NCBI RefSeq assembly: GCF_018255755.1
Contig: NZ_CP073766.1
Location: 2,480,001 to 2,544,000 of the forward strand
Length of the DNA stretch: 64,000 nucleotides
Reading direction: 5' to 3'
Source: Chitinophaga sp. HK235
GTDB taxonomy: Bacteria > Bacteroidota > Bacteroidia > Chitinophagales > Chitinophagaceae
Part shown: positions 23,301 to 31,980 of the stretch, in pieces
Layout: each line of letters starts with the position of its first letter
Position numbering within the stretch: the stretch's first letter is position 1
Made by a program: the position numbers and the translations under genes
Notes under the pieces: model-generated
Told to the model about the DNA's origin: nothing
Database searches by the model: none
The model's input: the letters and a program-made list of their open reading frames with translations, nothing else

Positions 23301-26175
23301 CAGTACTTTGCAAAGTACTACAACACGGCAAACAGCATTGAAAGCGGCGCTATCCCTGCAGATGGACACCAGTTTCTCCCGACATACGGTAAAGCAGCTT
23401 TTCCTGTACCGCTATGATGATCCTTCCTTCTACTGTATTCACTCTCCGGAAAATCTACATTTCTCCGAACTGACACCCGGCTGGTACCGCGTACTGATAT
23501 TGCTTCGTGGCAACCGTTACCTGTTGCAGGACAGCCTGTTTGTTCAGGAAGGTGGCACTACCTGGCACCAGCTTCATAGTACACCTGTACTGCCGGCAGA
23601 TATTGTCAGCCGCAGCCTGGCAGAAGAGGTATGGCAACGATCCGGTGTTTCTATCCGCTATGATAATGAAACCAACTTCCCGGGTACTTTCAACAACCAG
23701 TACATGAGAAATCAGTCCCTTCGTAAAACCGTAACCGGGCTGATTACGGATGAGGAAAACAGACCTCTTCCGGGTGTCGCCATCCAGCTTAACGGAACCA
23801 ATGTAGGCACCATCAGCAATCCGGAAGGCAGGTTTATGATGAATGTCACCCCGTACGGAACACTGCGGGTAAGTTTTGTGGGCTTTATATCGCAGGATAT
23901 CCAGCTCGATGAGCAGGATTTCCACCGGATAGTGCTCACGGCTTCCCAACAAGCCTTGCAGGAAATAGTGGTAACAGGCTACAGTACTATAAAGAAACAA
24001 AATATGACCGGAGCAATGGTAACCGCTCTGGAAGGCCGTGTTGCCGGTATCAGCATACGCGGTATGTCCAGCAATTCTTCCGGTAATCCACTGATCATCA
24101 TAGATGGTGTACCCTATCAGGGCGATCTCGCTTCAATAGATCCCTCTCTCATCGGGAACATCAGCGTATTGAAGAGTGAGGCGGCGGTAGCCCTTTATGG
24201 CTCCAGCGCCGCCAGCGGTGCCATCATCATCGTGTCCGGCAAAGCCAACCGCGACAGCCTGACACTTCCAACCACCCGCAGCAGCCTGCGACAGCGTTTC
24301 CGGGATGATGCATTCTGGCAGCCACGGTTACGCACCAACGAAAAAGGAGAAACCTCTTTTGACGTTACCTTCCCGGATGATATCACCAACTGGCAAACCT
24401 TTGCCATCGCGGTTACAGACAACCAACAGGCCGGCACCGCCAGCACACAGATCAAAGCATTCCAGCCGCTGACCACCAACCTGGCCATCCCCGCTTTTGC
24501 AATAGCCGGAGACACGGTACATGTCATCGGAAAAATACTCAACTACACCCCTGACAGCAGTATCCTCGATCGCAGATTTTATGTCAATGACCAGTTATTG
24601 CTGCAAGGCAGCACAGGCGTAAAAGACAGCCACCTCGATACCATGGCTGTAGCAGTTCCTGCAGCTGACAGCATCTCCCTGAAATATACCATTCAGGGTC
24701 CCGACAACTTCATGGACGGCGAACGCCGCGCCATCCCTATCTTCCCGCAGGGAGTAAAAGAAGCTACAGGCAACTTCCTCGCCCTGCGCAAAGACACTTC
24801 TTTCTCCTTAACAGTGACCGATACCAGTGCCTTACGGATACACGCCACCAACGGAATGGCTTCCGTATTCCTGGATGAAATAGTACAGCTGAAAGACTAC
24901 GAATACAACTGCAATGAACAGATGGCCAGCAAACTGATAGCCCTGTTGCAGGAAAAACAGCTGCGCCCTCTCCTGGGTCAGACCTTCGGGGACGAGAAAA
25001 ATCTCCGTCAGCTGATACGCGCACTCACCGATAACCAGGGCCGCAATGGCCTCTGGGGCTGGTGGAACAAAAGCGAGCCTGTATACTGGATCTCCGGACA
25101 TGTCATCAAAGCACTGCTGATGGCAGAAGCCAATGGCTATACCACTCACCTCAACAAACAGGCGCTTATCGACTATCAGGTGTTCCTGCTGGGATCTGAG
25201 CAAAACCGTGACAAACTCACTATCCTGGAAACGCTGCAGGAGCTGGGCTCCAAAGTGGATTACCATCGTTACCTCGATACCCTTGGTACTACCGGCTTCA
25301 ACAACTATGACCTGCTCCGGTTGTTATACCTCAAAGTGCGTGCAGGCGATACCGTTAATATCAGCCAGCTGCTTCGTCAAAGCCAGCGCAGCATGATGGG
25401 CAACTTATACTGGGGCGAGGAAAACAATCAGCTGTTGAGCAACAACATCATGCATACGCTGCTCGTATATAAGATACTGCGGCAGCAAAAAGGTCAGGAT
25501 ACCAACCTGGAAAGTATCCGGGAATGGCTGATAGAACGGCGCTCTCCCGGCTATTGGCGCAACACCTACGAGTCGGCCTCCATCCTCGAAACCATCCTCC
25601 CCGATCTGCTGAAAAGCGGACAGCCGCTAACGGCCACGCTTACACTCAACAGCAGGACTATCACCAGTTTCCCGTATGATACTGTCGTAAAACCGGCCCG
25701 GGCACTACAGGTAAGCAAACAAGGCAATATGAACATCTATTTCAGCTCGTGGCAGGAACACTGGAACCCGGCGCCGGAAAAAGTATCCCGGCAGTTTGAA
25801 GTCAGCAGCAGCCTGCTCAGCAATGGGGTACCCCAGACGCGTTTGACTGCAGGGACCGGCGTAATACTCAGTGTAGAAGTAAATGCTACCGCAGATGCAG
25901 ACTATGTGATGATAGAGATTCCTATTCCGGCAGGATGTTCCTATGCGAGTAAATCGCAGTCATGGCTGCATGATGAAGTACATCGTGAGCATTTCAAAAA
26001 CAAGGTCAGCATTTTCTGTAACAGGCTTAGCAAAGGCAAACATACTTTTAAAGTAGACCTGATGCCCCGTTACAACGGCACCTATCATCTGAATCCGGCC
26101 AAAGCATCGATGATGTATTTCCCGGTATTTTTCGGCAGAACAGGTATGAAACAGGTTATAATCACAGGCAAATAA
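20395..26175 (+). CDS. Alpha-2-macroglobulin family protein with inserted SusC-like plug
   Basis: Numbering is from the ATG at 20395 (1926 aa). A TTG at 20458 would give a cleaner signal peptide (KYILLLLLLCCFSVTAGAQ) and remains a real alternative. An MG2-type motif (NKPKYKPGDTVRLKAF) lies near residue 243. At about 1108-1190 there is a carboxypeptidase-regulatory domain (TVTGLITDEENRPLPGV), then a TonB plug-like segment to about 1282 (ISIRGMSSNSSGNPLIIIDG and ALYGSSAASGAIII). The A2M domain follows (DDAFWQPRLRTNEKGETSFD). The thioester motif YNCNEQ has its Cys at 1506. A helical thioester domain (GLWGWWN) and a C-terminal receptor-like domain complete it. Bacterial macroglobulins trap attacking proteases in the periplasm or at the outer membrane. 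The plug insertion is characteristic of Bacteroidota, and its role is unknown. Confidence 0.88.
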   Translation: MINIFIKRNQYFIKFHKIPLTLKYILLLLLLCCFSVTAGAQQLLTTSPQRSPLHHLYKLTDDEARLLYRKSPLRQKDSYEKLLHTPAGTFPATASFPTIMPPGNYLEVYAQQTNLSYVFRPVGNVRCKFINNGNDLAILVHDIQGKTIANADVQLQYKKVPFDAATQTYRLRHYKRTGILEVRYNEVLNFFDLSQQINKQLRRRSFLQRFFSQNQHRRQHNYYYNFNYRTPSENDYTGFLALNKPKYKPGDTVRLKAFIRHRKNGVVKTPLLLRLSDRNRDTDTILTTLQPYRPGGYEYQFVLSDSLDIDLDENYLLTIEAEPNRHITEDEEDDVAAKRKVMVRQTFEYEEYELSTVTFRARTDHSRHTRGTPVAVYLKATDENNLPVMDGRVKLWVRKSVVNRTFQPVVFVPDTLWYHEVNLEPSGETKVAIPDSIFPAATLDYEINCQFLSASNEAQYHNLIQHYEYKQEEIRFTRKADSLEINSLFAGKSTSDKGSLLIRNTTGDTIQLTNISLPAKIPLHPFANTYTVKTAQASATYNDLAGNDEISCQTSRTRDSVFVEIQNRFHLPFWYSIYAGDKMAHSGYGHDHLSWKAATTTLHDYTVSIQYIWNDQVTERSFTAVYADKLLNVNIQSPLTIFPGQTTRLSVHVKDMEGRPVKDADVTAYGLTTKFENLHPPSIPYAGKLYPRKGLYSSYANHLRSISSATQPMNWERWKKDMAIDTSTYYRFLHPDGVFSLSEPVDNGLTQIAPFIIVNGQPQRILYLWIDDSPAYLDWADIKPSYSFPVSRGFHHLHIRTPHKVITMDSVYTANGRKTFLSMDINKPGPRVTIKPATPLISKDESFSLSRYLGVFTNKQLSFTYLEQSDRVLPFPSKQYNSYLYAWPLTNSMAYYHVQGSYSQPFTPETGYAFSISQGLIKEKTFNSKNFLTYIGSNYAYQPPLLEMAITEKVMDSLWRDYKDNYRMGSTLQSTTTRQTALKAALSLQMDTSFSRHTVKQLFLYRYDDPSFYCIHSPENLHFSELTPGWYRVLILLRGNRYLLQDSLFVQEGGTTWHQLHSTPVLPADIVSRSLAEEVWQRSGVSIRYDNETNFPGTFNNQYMRNQSLRKTVTGLITDEENRPLPGVAIQLNGTNVGTISNPEGRFMMNVTPYGTLRVSFVGFISQDIQLDEQDFHRIVLTASQQALQEIVVTGYSTIKKQNMTGAMVTALEGRVAGISIRGMSSNSSGNPLIIIDGVPYQGDLASIDPSLIGNISVLKSEAAVALYGSSAASGAIIIVSGKANRDSLTLPTTRSSLRQRFRDDAFWQPRLRTNEKGETSFDVTFPDDITNWQTFAIAVTDNQQAGTASTQIKAFQPLTTNLAIPAFAIAGDTVHVIGKILNYTPDSSILDRRFYVNDQLLLQGSTGVKDSHLDTMAVAVPAADSISLKYTIQGPDNFMDGERRAIPIFPQGVKEATGNFLALRKDTSFSLTVTDTSALRIHATNGMASVFLDEIVQLKDYEYNCNEQMASKLIALLQEKQLRPLLGQTFGDEKNLRQLIRALTDNQGRNGLWGWWNKSEPVYWISGHVIKALLMAEANGYTTHLNKQALIDYQVFLLGSEQNRDKLTILETLQELGSKVDYHRYLDTLGTTGFNNYDLLRLLYLKVRAGDTVNISQLLRQSQRSMMGNLYWGEENNQLLSNNIMHTLLVYKILRQQKGQDTNLESIREWLIERRSPGYWRNTYESASILETILPDLLKSGQPLTATLTLNSRTITSFPYDTVVKPARALQVSKQGNMNIYFSSWQEHWNPAPEKVSRQFEVSSSLLSNGVPQTRLTAGTGVILSVEVNATADADYVMIEIPIPAGCSYASKSQSWLHDEVHREHFKNKVSIFCNRLSKGKHTFKVDLMPRYNGTYHLNPAKASMMYFPVFFGRTGMKQVIITGK

Positions 26176-26208
26176 ATTATATTAGTAACAAGTAAAACAG
26201 CTTCCTCC

Positions 26209-26670
26209 ATGAAAACAATTCATCAATGGCTGGATGAATATGGCAGCAGTCATCGCAACGATACCAACAAGCTCATTCACTGGATATGTGTACCGGCTAT
26301 TTTCTTTAGTATAGTTGGCTTTTTATATGCCATCAGGATACCGGTTCCAGGTACCAGTATTGTACTCACTGTAGCACAGATTGCCTTGGTACTACTGATC
26401 ATTTATTATGCACGGCTGTCGGCCTCGCTGGCAGTAGGCATGACGATCATTGGTATTATCTGTCTTTGGCTGTGGCGCCTGATCGCCGCTACCGGAGCGC
26501 CCGTTTGGTTGGTATCCCTTATCATTTTTGTGCTGGCCTGGATAGGGCAATTTATCGGGCATAAAATAGAAGGCGCCAAACCCAGCTTTTTTAAAGACCT
26601 GCAGTTTCTTTTGATAGGCCCAGCCTGGTTATTGAGCTTCATTTACAGAAAAACAGGTATTAAACTGTAA
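26209..26670 (+). CDS. Mpo1-like (DUF962) membrane protein
   Basis: The 153-residue protein has the DUF962 signature at its N-terminus: WLDEYGSSHRNDTNKLIHWI with the conserved H, N and H, followed by CVPAIF. Four hydrophobic segments follow (about 30-50, 53-73, 77-97, 99-117), and the region GHKIEGAKPSFFKDL matches the family's C-terminal H-x-x-E-x-x-x-P motif. The yeast homologue Mpo1 is a dioxygenase of 2-hydroxy fatty acids that uses iron bound by such histidines. The bacterial role is not established but lipid alpha-oxidation is a fair guess. It follows the macroglobulin gene by 33 bp and may be co-transcribed. Confidence 0.87.
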   Translation: MKTIHQWLDEYGSSHRNDTNKLIHWICVPAIFFSIVGFLYAIRIPVPGTSIVLTVAQIALVLLIIYYARLSASLAVGMTIIGIICLWLWRLIAATGAPVWLVSLIIFVLAWIGQFIGHKIEGAKPSFFKDLQFLLIGPAWLLSFIYRKTGIKL

Positions 26671-26724
26671 CAAAAGGAATCGAAATATGGAAAATTTTGC
26701 TTAAATTAAAGCAAAGCCCCATAT

Positions 26725-29547
26725 ATGACCCTCAAGAATCTGTTATTCCTGTGCTTCCTGTTATGCACGCATTATGCCATCGGCCAAAATCAACGGATTA
26801 CCGGTAAAGTTACAGACGCCACCACCGGCGCACCGCTGGAAGGTATTACTGTAAGGGTAAAAGCTGCACTCAAAGGCACCCAGACCAACAAAGACGGTAT
26901 CTATCAGCTGGAAGTTCCGCCGGGTAGTATACTGGAATTCAGCGCTATCGGTTTCAAAACCCAGGAAACTAACGTCAACGGACGTACGGAAGTAAACGTA
27001 CAGCTGGCCACTGCCGCCACCGAACTGACGCAGATCGTACTGGTAGGTACCCGTAGCAGCGGGCGCGCCAAAACCGAAACACCGGTACCGGTGGATGTCA
27101 TCAACATCAACCAGGCAGGGCTGCCCAGCGCCAAAATGGAGCTGACCTCCCTGCTCAATGCCGCAGCCCCTTCGTTTAACTACAACAAACAAAGTGGCAG
27201 CGATGGTGCTGACCAGATAGACCTCGCCACCCTCCGCGGCCTGGGCCCTGATCAGACATTGGTGCTCATCAACGGTAAACGCCGCCACCAGACAGCTTTT
27301 GTGGCCGTATTTGGTACCCGTGGCCGGGGCAACTCCGGCACCGATCTCAACGCCATCCCCGAATCGGCCATCGACCGCGTGGAAATACTCCGCGACGGCG
27401 CTTCAGCACAGTACGGCTCCGATGCCATCGCCGGTGTTATCAACATCATCCTTAAAAAAGATGTCAACCACCTCTCCATCAATACCGGCTACGCCGGCTT
27501 CTATGACCCGAAATACAATACCTATTATAAAAAATCACTCAATCAATACGAATACAGCAACGCTATTGATGGCAACACTTTCACCATCGGTGCCAACTAT
27601 GGCCTGCCCATCGGCAAACACAACGGCTTTATCAATTTCTCCGCCAACTTCCTCCGTCAGGGCAAAACCTTCCGGCAGGTGCTGGACACTAACCTGAACA
27701 ATACCAACGGGCTGCCTATCAACGCCGGACGCCGCGCCCATGGCGATGGTTCCGTCAACACCGGCGGCGGAATGGTCAACCTCGAAATACCCGTTGGCAC
27801 CAGCAATACGACCGTTTATGCCTTCGGCGGATATAACTATAAAGCATCTGACGCCTACGCCTATACGCGAACATTCCATGGCTTCAATCCACTCGCCAGC
27901 GCCCATCCCGACCGCTTCCCGCTGGACCCCGGCGGCAACCTCCTTTTTTACCCCGACATCATGAAAAGCATCCCCACACCAGGCGGACAACCGGATACCG
28001 TATTCAACCCCCACATACAAACACATATACAGGATGTTTCTCTTTCTGCCGGCGTGAAAGGCAGCACCGCCAACGACTGGAAATGGGACCTGAGCAATAC
28101 CTTCGGCAGAAATGATTTCCGCTTTTTTGGCGACAAAACCTTTAACGCATCCATGGGAAGTGCCACCCCTACTCATTTTAAAGATGGTGGTTTTTCCTTC
28201 GCACAGAATACCGCCAACCTCACCTTCTCCAAAGACATTCCGAACATAGGTGCCGGTTTTAACCTCGCCCTGGGAGCTGAATACCGCTACGAACAGTACC
28301 GCATATACGCAGGAGAAGAAACCTCCTATAACAACTACGACAAAACTAATCATCAGGCTATCGGCGCACAGGGCTTCCCCGGCTACCGCCCTACAGATGA
28401 GGTGAAAGCCAACCGCTCCAATATCGCCGGATTTGTGGACGCAGAATGGGACATCACCCGCAAATTCCTGCTGGGCGGCGCTATCAGGGTAGAGAACTAC
28501 AGCGACTTCGGTTTTACCAGCAATTATAAAATGGCAGCCCGCTATAAGGCAGCTCCCGGTTTTAATATACGCGGCTCCGTTAGTACCGGCTACCGTGCCC
28601 CTTCCCTGCAACAGATCAACTACAGCTCACAATTCACCAATGTGCAGGGCGGCCGTATCTCAGAGGTGAAGATAACACCCAACAACAACCCTATCACCCA
28701 GGCCGCAGGCATCCCCGCACTGAAGCAGGAAAAGTCCTTTAACGCCAGCCTGGGCTTCTCTCTGAAACCTGTCTCCAATCTCACCATCACCCTCGATGGT
28801 TACCTCGTAAAAGTAAAAGACAGGATTGTATTGTCAGGGCAATTCAACCAGGGCGATGAGACGCTGGACAGTATATTCCGGAAAACCCTCAAAGACCTGC
28901 GCATCGACAATGCCCAGTTCTTTGCCAATGCTGTAAACACCACCAATCTCGGCCTCGACATGGTGATAGACTATAACAAAAAATGGAAGGATCAGCATTT
29001 CCGGGTGTTGTTTACCGGTAATATCCAGCATATGAATATTGATAAGATCAATGTGCCGGATAAGCTGAACGACAGCTATATCCACCGCGGAGAATTTTTC
29101 AGCGAGCGCGAACAACACTTTGTACTGGCTTCTGCGCCACCCGCCAAACTGGGGCTCAACGTGGAATACGGTATTAAAAAACTCAGTGTAGGCACTCGCG
29201 TTACCTATTTCGGAAAGATTGTGCTGCTGGGTTATGGGGTTGCCGGTGACCTGGGCGGCACTGGTATTAATCCGCAGGTAGCACTCGACAAAGACGGCAC
29301 GCTTGTCCCCGAACAGTTTAATTACAGCGGCAAAGCGGTAACCGACCTGTACGCCAGCTACCGCTTCTCTTCCCATATAACCTGGTTCCTTGGTGCAGAT
29401 AACCTCTTCAACGTGCATCCTGACCTGGGTTATGTACCCGGTGCCAAATTATCAGCTTACGACGGTGAAACCGGCGGCCCCTGGGATGCTGTACAGATGG
29501 GCTTCAACGGTACCCGCCTGTTTACCAAAATTGCTTTCAGCTTTTAA
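26725..29547 (+). CDS. TonB-dependent outer-membrane receptor
   Basis: The 940-residue protein has a signal peptide (LKNLLFLCFLLCTHYAIGQ) and a carboxypeptidase-regulatory domain (about 23-105; ITGKVTDATTGAPLEGITVR). A plug domain (about 115-250) contains LRGLGPDQTLVLINGKRRH, DLNAIPESAIDRVEILRDGA and AIAGVINIIL. A 22-strand-type barrel follows, ending in an aromatic strand (TRLFTKIAFSF). It imports a siderophore, vitamin, or oligosaccharide across the outer membrane with TonB energy. No SusD partner gene lies next to it, so a SusCD glycan pair is not supported. The fold is secure and the ligand is unknown. A strong terminator follows the gene. Confidence 0.9.
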   Translation: MTLKNLLFLCFLLCTHYAIGQNQRITGKVTDATTGAPLEGITVRVKAALKGTQTNKDGIYQLEVPPGSILEFSAIGFKTQETNVNGRTEVNVQLATAATELTQIVLVGTRSSGRAKTETPVPVDVININQAGLPSAKMELTSLLNAAAPSFNYNKQSGSDGADQIDLATLRGLGPDQTLVLINGKRRHQTAFVAVFGTRGRGNSGTDLNAIPESAIDRVEILRDGASAQYGSDAIAGVINIILKKDVNHLSINTGYAGFYDPKYNTYYKKSLNQYEYSNAIDGNTFTIGANYGLPIGKHNGFINFSANFLRQGKTFRQVLDTNLNNTNGLPINAGRRAHGDGSVNTGGGMVNLEIPVGTSNTTVYAFGGYNYKASDAYAYTRTFHGFNPLASAHPDRFPLDPGGNLLFYPDIMKSIPTPGGQPDTVFNPHIQTHIQDVSLSAGVKGSTANDWKWDLSNTFGRNDFRFFGDKTFNASMGSATPTHFKDGGFSFAQNTANLTFSKDIPNIGAGFNLALGAEYRYEQYRIYAGEETSYNNYDKTNHQAIGAQGFPGYRPTDEVKANRSNIAGFVDAEWDITRKFLLGGAIRVENYSDFGFTSNYKMAARYKAAPGFNIRGSVSTGYRAPSLQQINYSSQFTNVQGGRISEVKITPNNNPITQAAGIPALKQEKSFNASLGFSLKPVSNLTITLDGYLVKVKDRIVLSGQFNQGDETLDSIFRKTLKDLRIDNAQFFANAVNTTNLGLDMVIDYNKKWKDQHFRVLFTGNIQHMNIDKINVPDKLNDSYIHRGEFFSEREQHFVLASAPPAKLGLNVEYGIKKLSVGTRVTYFGKIVLLGYGVAGDLGGTGINPQVALDKDGTLVPEQFNYSGKAVTDLYASYRFSSHITWFLGADNLFNVHPDLGYVPGAKLSAYDGETGGPWDAVQMGFNGTRLFTKIAFSF

Positions 29548-29590
29548 CAGCTTAAAAAAATAAATCCCATTAAGTTCAACAAACAAACAC

Positions 29591-29619
29591 ATCCCGGGGC
29601 TTTTGCTCCGGGATTTTTG
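29591..29619 (+). terminator. Rho-independent terminator of the TonB receptor gene
   Basis: ATCCCGG and CCGGGAT form a stem around GGCTTTTGCT, followed by TTTTTG. It lies 44 bases after the receptor stop codon and just before the next gene's start. Confidence 0.75.
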
Positions 29620-29631
29620 TATTTTACGCAG

Positions 29632-30480
29632 ATGAGTGCAAAAGAGCATTTCCCGATATTCGGGATCAGAGCGTTTCAGGATAACGTGCAGAGTGACTGT
29701 AGCTTTCTGTACCATGAGCTCCGTGGAGAAAGATATATTGAGAAACCCCATAAGCACGATTTCTTCGTTTTTCTCCTGATCGAAAAAGGTAGCGGCACCC
29801 ATTCCATCGACTTCATTGATTACAAGGTGGGAACTCATCAGATACATCTGCTGTTTCCCGACCAGGTGCACCGCTGGTCTTTCGGTAAAAATACGGTCGG
29901 ATATCAACTGATGATCTCTCGGCCGGCTTTTGAAGCCTTCTCCCATTCCTTACGTTTCTCCGCTGTGCTTTACCAGAACCATCCGGTGATGGAGCTGGCA
30001 CCGGAAGTTTTCCGGCAGCTGCTCTATGAGTTTAAAGCTATACAAAACGAACTGAACAAACGACCTGTCCACTGGGAAATCATCCATCTGAGAAATCAGC
30101 TGATTGCCCAGCTGATAAGCCGGGAGGCGGAAAGTAAATTTGAAGATATGACCGTGTACCGTACCAAGCCGGTACTGTTAAAATATCTTTCGCTGATCAA
30201 CACAAACTATAAAGAGCAGAAGTCGGTAGCCTTTTACGCAGAACAGCTGAACATCTCCCCTAATTACCTGAATATCCTTTGTAAACGGCATTTTCAGGTG
30301 CCTGCCACCTTTCTGATCCAGAACCGGGTGATGCTGGAGGCCAAAAGGCTGATACTGGCTTCTGATAAAACCATCAAAGAGATCGCTTTTGAACTGGGCT
30401 TTAATGATCTGGCCTACTTTTCGAATTTCTTTAAAAGCCAGACCGGCGCTTCACCCCGCCAGTTTAAGGAACAGTTATAA
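29632..30480 (+). CDS. AraC family transcriptional regulator
   Basis: The start is the ATG at 29632, giving 282 residues; the upstream TTG at 29617 lies inside the terminator. The N-terminal half is a cupin-like ligand domain (HKHDFFVFLLIEKGSGTHSI and HQIHLLFPDQVHRW). The C-terminal 100 residues hold the two AraC helix-turn-helix units (VAFYAEQLNISPNYLNILCK and IKEIAFELGFNDLAYFSNFF) and end FKSQTGASPRQFKEQL. It probably senses a small molecule and activates the following amidohydrolase gene, which begins 78 bp downstream on the same strand. Confidence 0.9.
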   Translation: MSAKEHFPIFGIRAFQDNVQSDCSFLYHELRGERYIEKPHKHDFFVFLLIEKGSGTHSIDFIDYKVGTHQIHLLFPDQVHRWSFGKNTVGYQLMISRPAFEAFSHSLRFSAVLYQNHPVMELAPEVFRQLLYEFKAIQNELNKRPVHWEIIHLRNQLIAQLISREAESKFEDMTVYRTKPVLLKYLSLINTNYKEQKSVAFYAEQLNISPNYLNILCKRHFQVPATFLIQNRVMLEAKRLILASDKTIKEIAFELGFNDLAYFSNFFKSQTGASPRQFKEQL

Positions 30481-30558
30481 ATTTTACAAGTTCTGGAATA
30501 AATCCCTCATCAATACTGACTTCAGGGATTTTAACTTTGGCTTAAAACCGAAAATACC

Positions 30559-31905
30559 ATGTCATCAATATCCCGCAAAGATTTCATTAAAAATTCCTCC
30601 ATACTCCTGGCCGCTGGCAGCAGCCTGCTGACAGGTAGTGCAGCCCGGGCAGCAACAGCAACAGCAACAGCTGAAACATCAGCCACACCCGCTGTTGCCC
30701 CCGGCAAATCCTTTACCCTTAAAAACGTTCGGCTGGAAACAGGCTTCGAATACGAAGAAGGTGAAGTGACAGGTACCAAAACCGAACTGTTCACCGTCGA
30801 AATCAGCAACGGAAAGATAAAAGCCGTGCTGCCCAACCAGCCCAATGCCAAAGCCATCGATGCAAAAGGCTGGCTGATGCTGCCTTCCTTCCGGGATATG
30901 CATATCCACCTGGACAAAACCTTCTATGGTCTTCCCTGGAAAGCACATCTCAAAAAAAATAAATCAGTAAAGGACATGATCGCCTTTGAACAACAGGTGA
31001 TCCCTAAACTGCTGAAAACATCCACCGCCCGCACAGAAAAACTCATCGAGCTGCTGCAGTCCAAAGGTACCGGCTACGCCAGAAGCCACGTCAATATTGA
31101 GCCTACATCTGGTTTAAACTCACTCAAAAATCTGGAGAAGGCGCTGGAAAACAAAAAGGCTTCCTTTACAGCAGAACTGGTGGCTTTTCCGCAGCATGGC
31201 CTGTATTATACTCCTTCTACCGAACTGATGAAAGAGGCCGCCAAAATGGATATCGACTATATTGGAGGTCTGGACCCATATACCATCGACGGCAGCATTG
31301 AAAAAAGCATGGACTTTGTAGTACAGCTGGCCCTCGACCATAACAAGGGCATCGATATCCATCTGCATGAAGCTGGTGACTCCGGCACAAAAACCATTGA
31401 ATACCTGATCAATAAAGTCAATGAAAATCCGGTACTGAAAGGCAAGACCTATATCAGTCACAGTTTTGCGCTGGCCAAAATGGACAACAGCAAACTGCAG
31501 GAAGTGGCGGAGAAGCTGGGCAATGCCCGCATCGGCATTATGAGCACCATTCCGTTTGGCAACACGATTATGCCTATTCCTACGCTTTATAAATACGGCG
31601 TAGAGGTACAGGCAGGCAACGACTGTATCATCGACCACTGGAGCACTTTCGGCTCCGGTAGTATTCTGCAGAAAGCCAACCTGGTGGCACAGCTTTATGG
31701 ATACCGTACAGAATTTGATCTTTCCAGATGCCTGAAGATAGCCACTCACAACATACTTCCGCTGGATGATAAAGGCAACCGCCAGTGGCCTAAGGCAGAT
31801 GATAAAGCCGACCTGGTACTGGTAGACGCGAGTTGTTCTGCAGAAGCCGTATCCCGCATTTCACCGGTAAAATCACTGATACACCAGGGAAATCTGGTGT
31901 TTTAA
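30559..31905 (+). CDS. Secreted amidohydrolase/deaminase, cytosine-deaminase-like
   Basis: The 448-residue protein starts with a Tat-like leader (SRKDFIKNSSILLAAGSSLL) and an Ala/Thr-rich linker (TATATAETSATPAVAP). The amidohydrolase core follows with the metal ligands in order: HIHLDKTF, DIHLHEAGD, ISHSFAL and QAGNDCIIDHW. These match the CodA/N-isopropylammelide-type group of metal-dependent deaminases and hydrolases. The C-terminal beta part reads KADLVLVDASCSAEAVSR. The likely site is the periplasm, where it would hydrolyse or deaminate a cyclic amide or nucleobase-like compound; the substrate is not identifiable. Its position right behind an AraC regulator suggests inducible expression. 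Confidence 0.85.
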   Translation: MSSISRKDFIKNSSILLAAGSSLLTGSAARAATATATAETSATPAVAPGKSFTLKNVRLETGFEYEEGEVTGTKTELFTVEISNGKIKAVLPNQPNAKAIDAKGWLMLPSFRDMHIHLDKTFYGLPWKAHLKKNKSVKDMIAFEQQVIPKLLKTSTARTEKLIELLQSKGTGYARSHVNIEPTSGLNSLKNLEKALENKKASFTAELVAFPQHGLYYTPSTELMKEAAKMDIDYIGGLDPYTIDGSIEKSMDFVVQLALDHNKGIDIHLHEAGDSGTKTIEYLINKVNENPVLKGKTYISHSFALAKMDNSKLQEVAEKLGNARIGIMSTIPFGNTIMPIPTLYKYGVEVQAGNDCIIDHWSTFGSGSILQKANLVAQLYGYRTEFDLSRCLKIATHNILPLDDKGNRQWPKADDKADLVLVDASCSAEAVSRISPVKSLIHQGNLVF

Positions 31906-31920
31906 TCCATACTTCTCTTT

Positions 31921-31936
31921 TTTACCATTTGGTAAA
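31921..31936. promoter_or_regulatory. Operator candidate before the SDR gene
   Basis: TTTACC-ATTT-GGTAAA is a perfect 6+6 inverted repeat, 45 bases before the SDR start codon. It lies upstream of a -7 candidate TAGTTTTG at 31958-31965 and would overlap the -33 region. Confidence 0.45.
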
Positions 31937-31957
31937 CAGGCCCGTTTGCCCGCTGTG

Positions 31958-31965
31958 TAGTTTTG
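31958..31965 (+). promoter_or_regulatory. -7 promoter element for the SDR-Crp pair
   Basis: TAGTTTTG fits TAnnTTTG and lies 15 bases before the ATG at 31981, so the leader would be very short. A -33 TTTG at ideal spacing was not found. Confidence 0.4.
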
Positions 31966-31980
31966 TCAGAAATCATATTT

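Noticed and set aside
27535..28611. A 358-codon open frame on the minus strand
   Set aside because: It lies fully inside the TonB receptor gene on the other strand, is Gly/Val/Ala-rich without domains, and the receptor reading is unmistakable.
26725..29547. Part of a SusC/SusD polysaccharide-utilisation pair
   Set aside because: No SusD-like gene lies on either side, so a glycan-utilisation locus cannot be claimed for this receptor.
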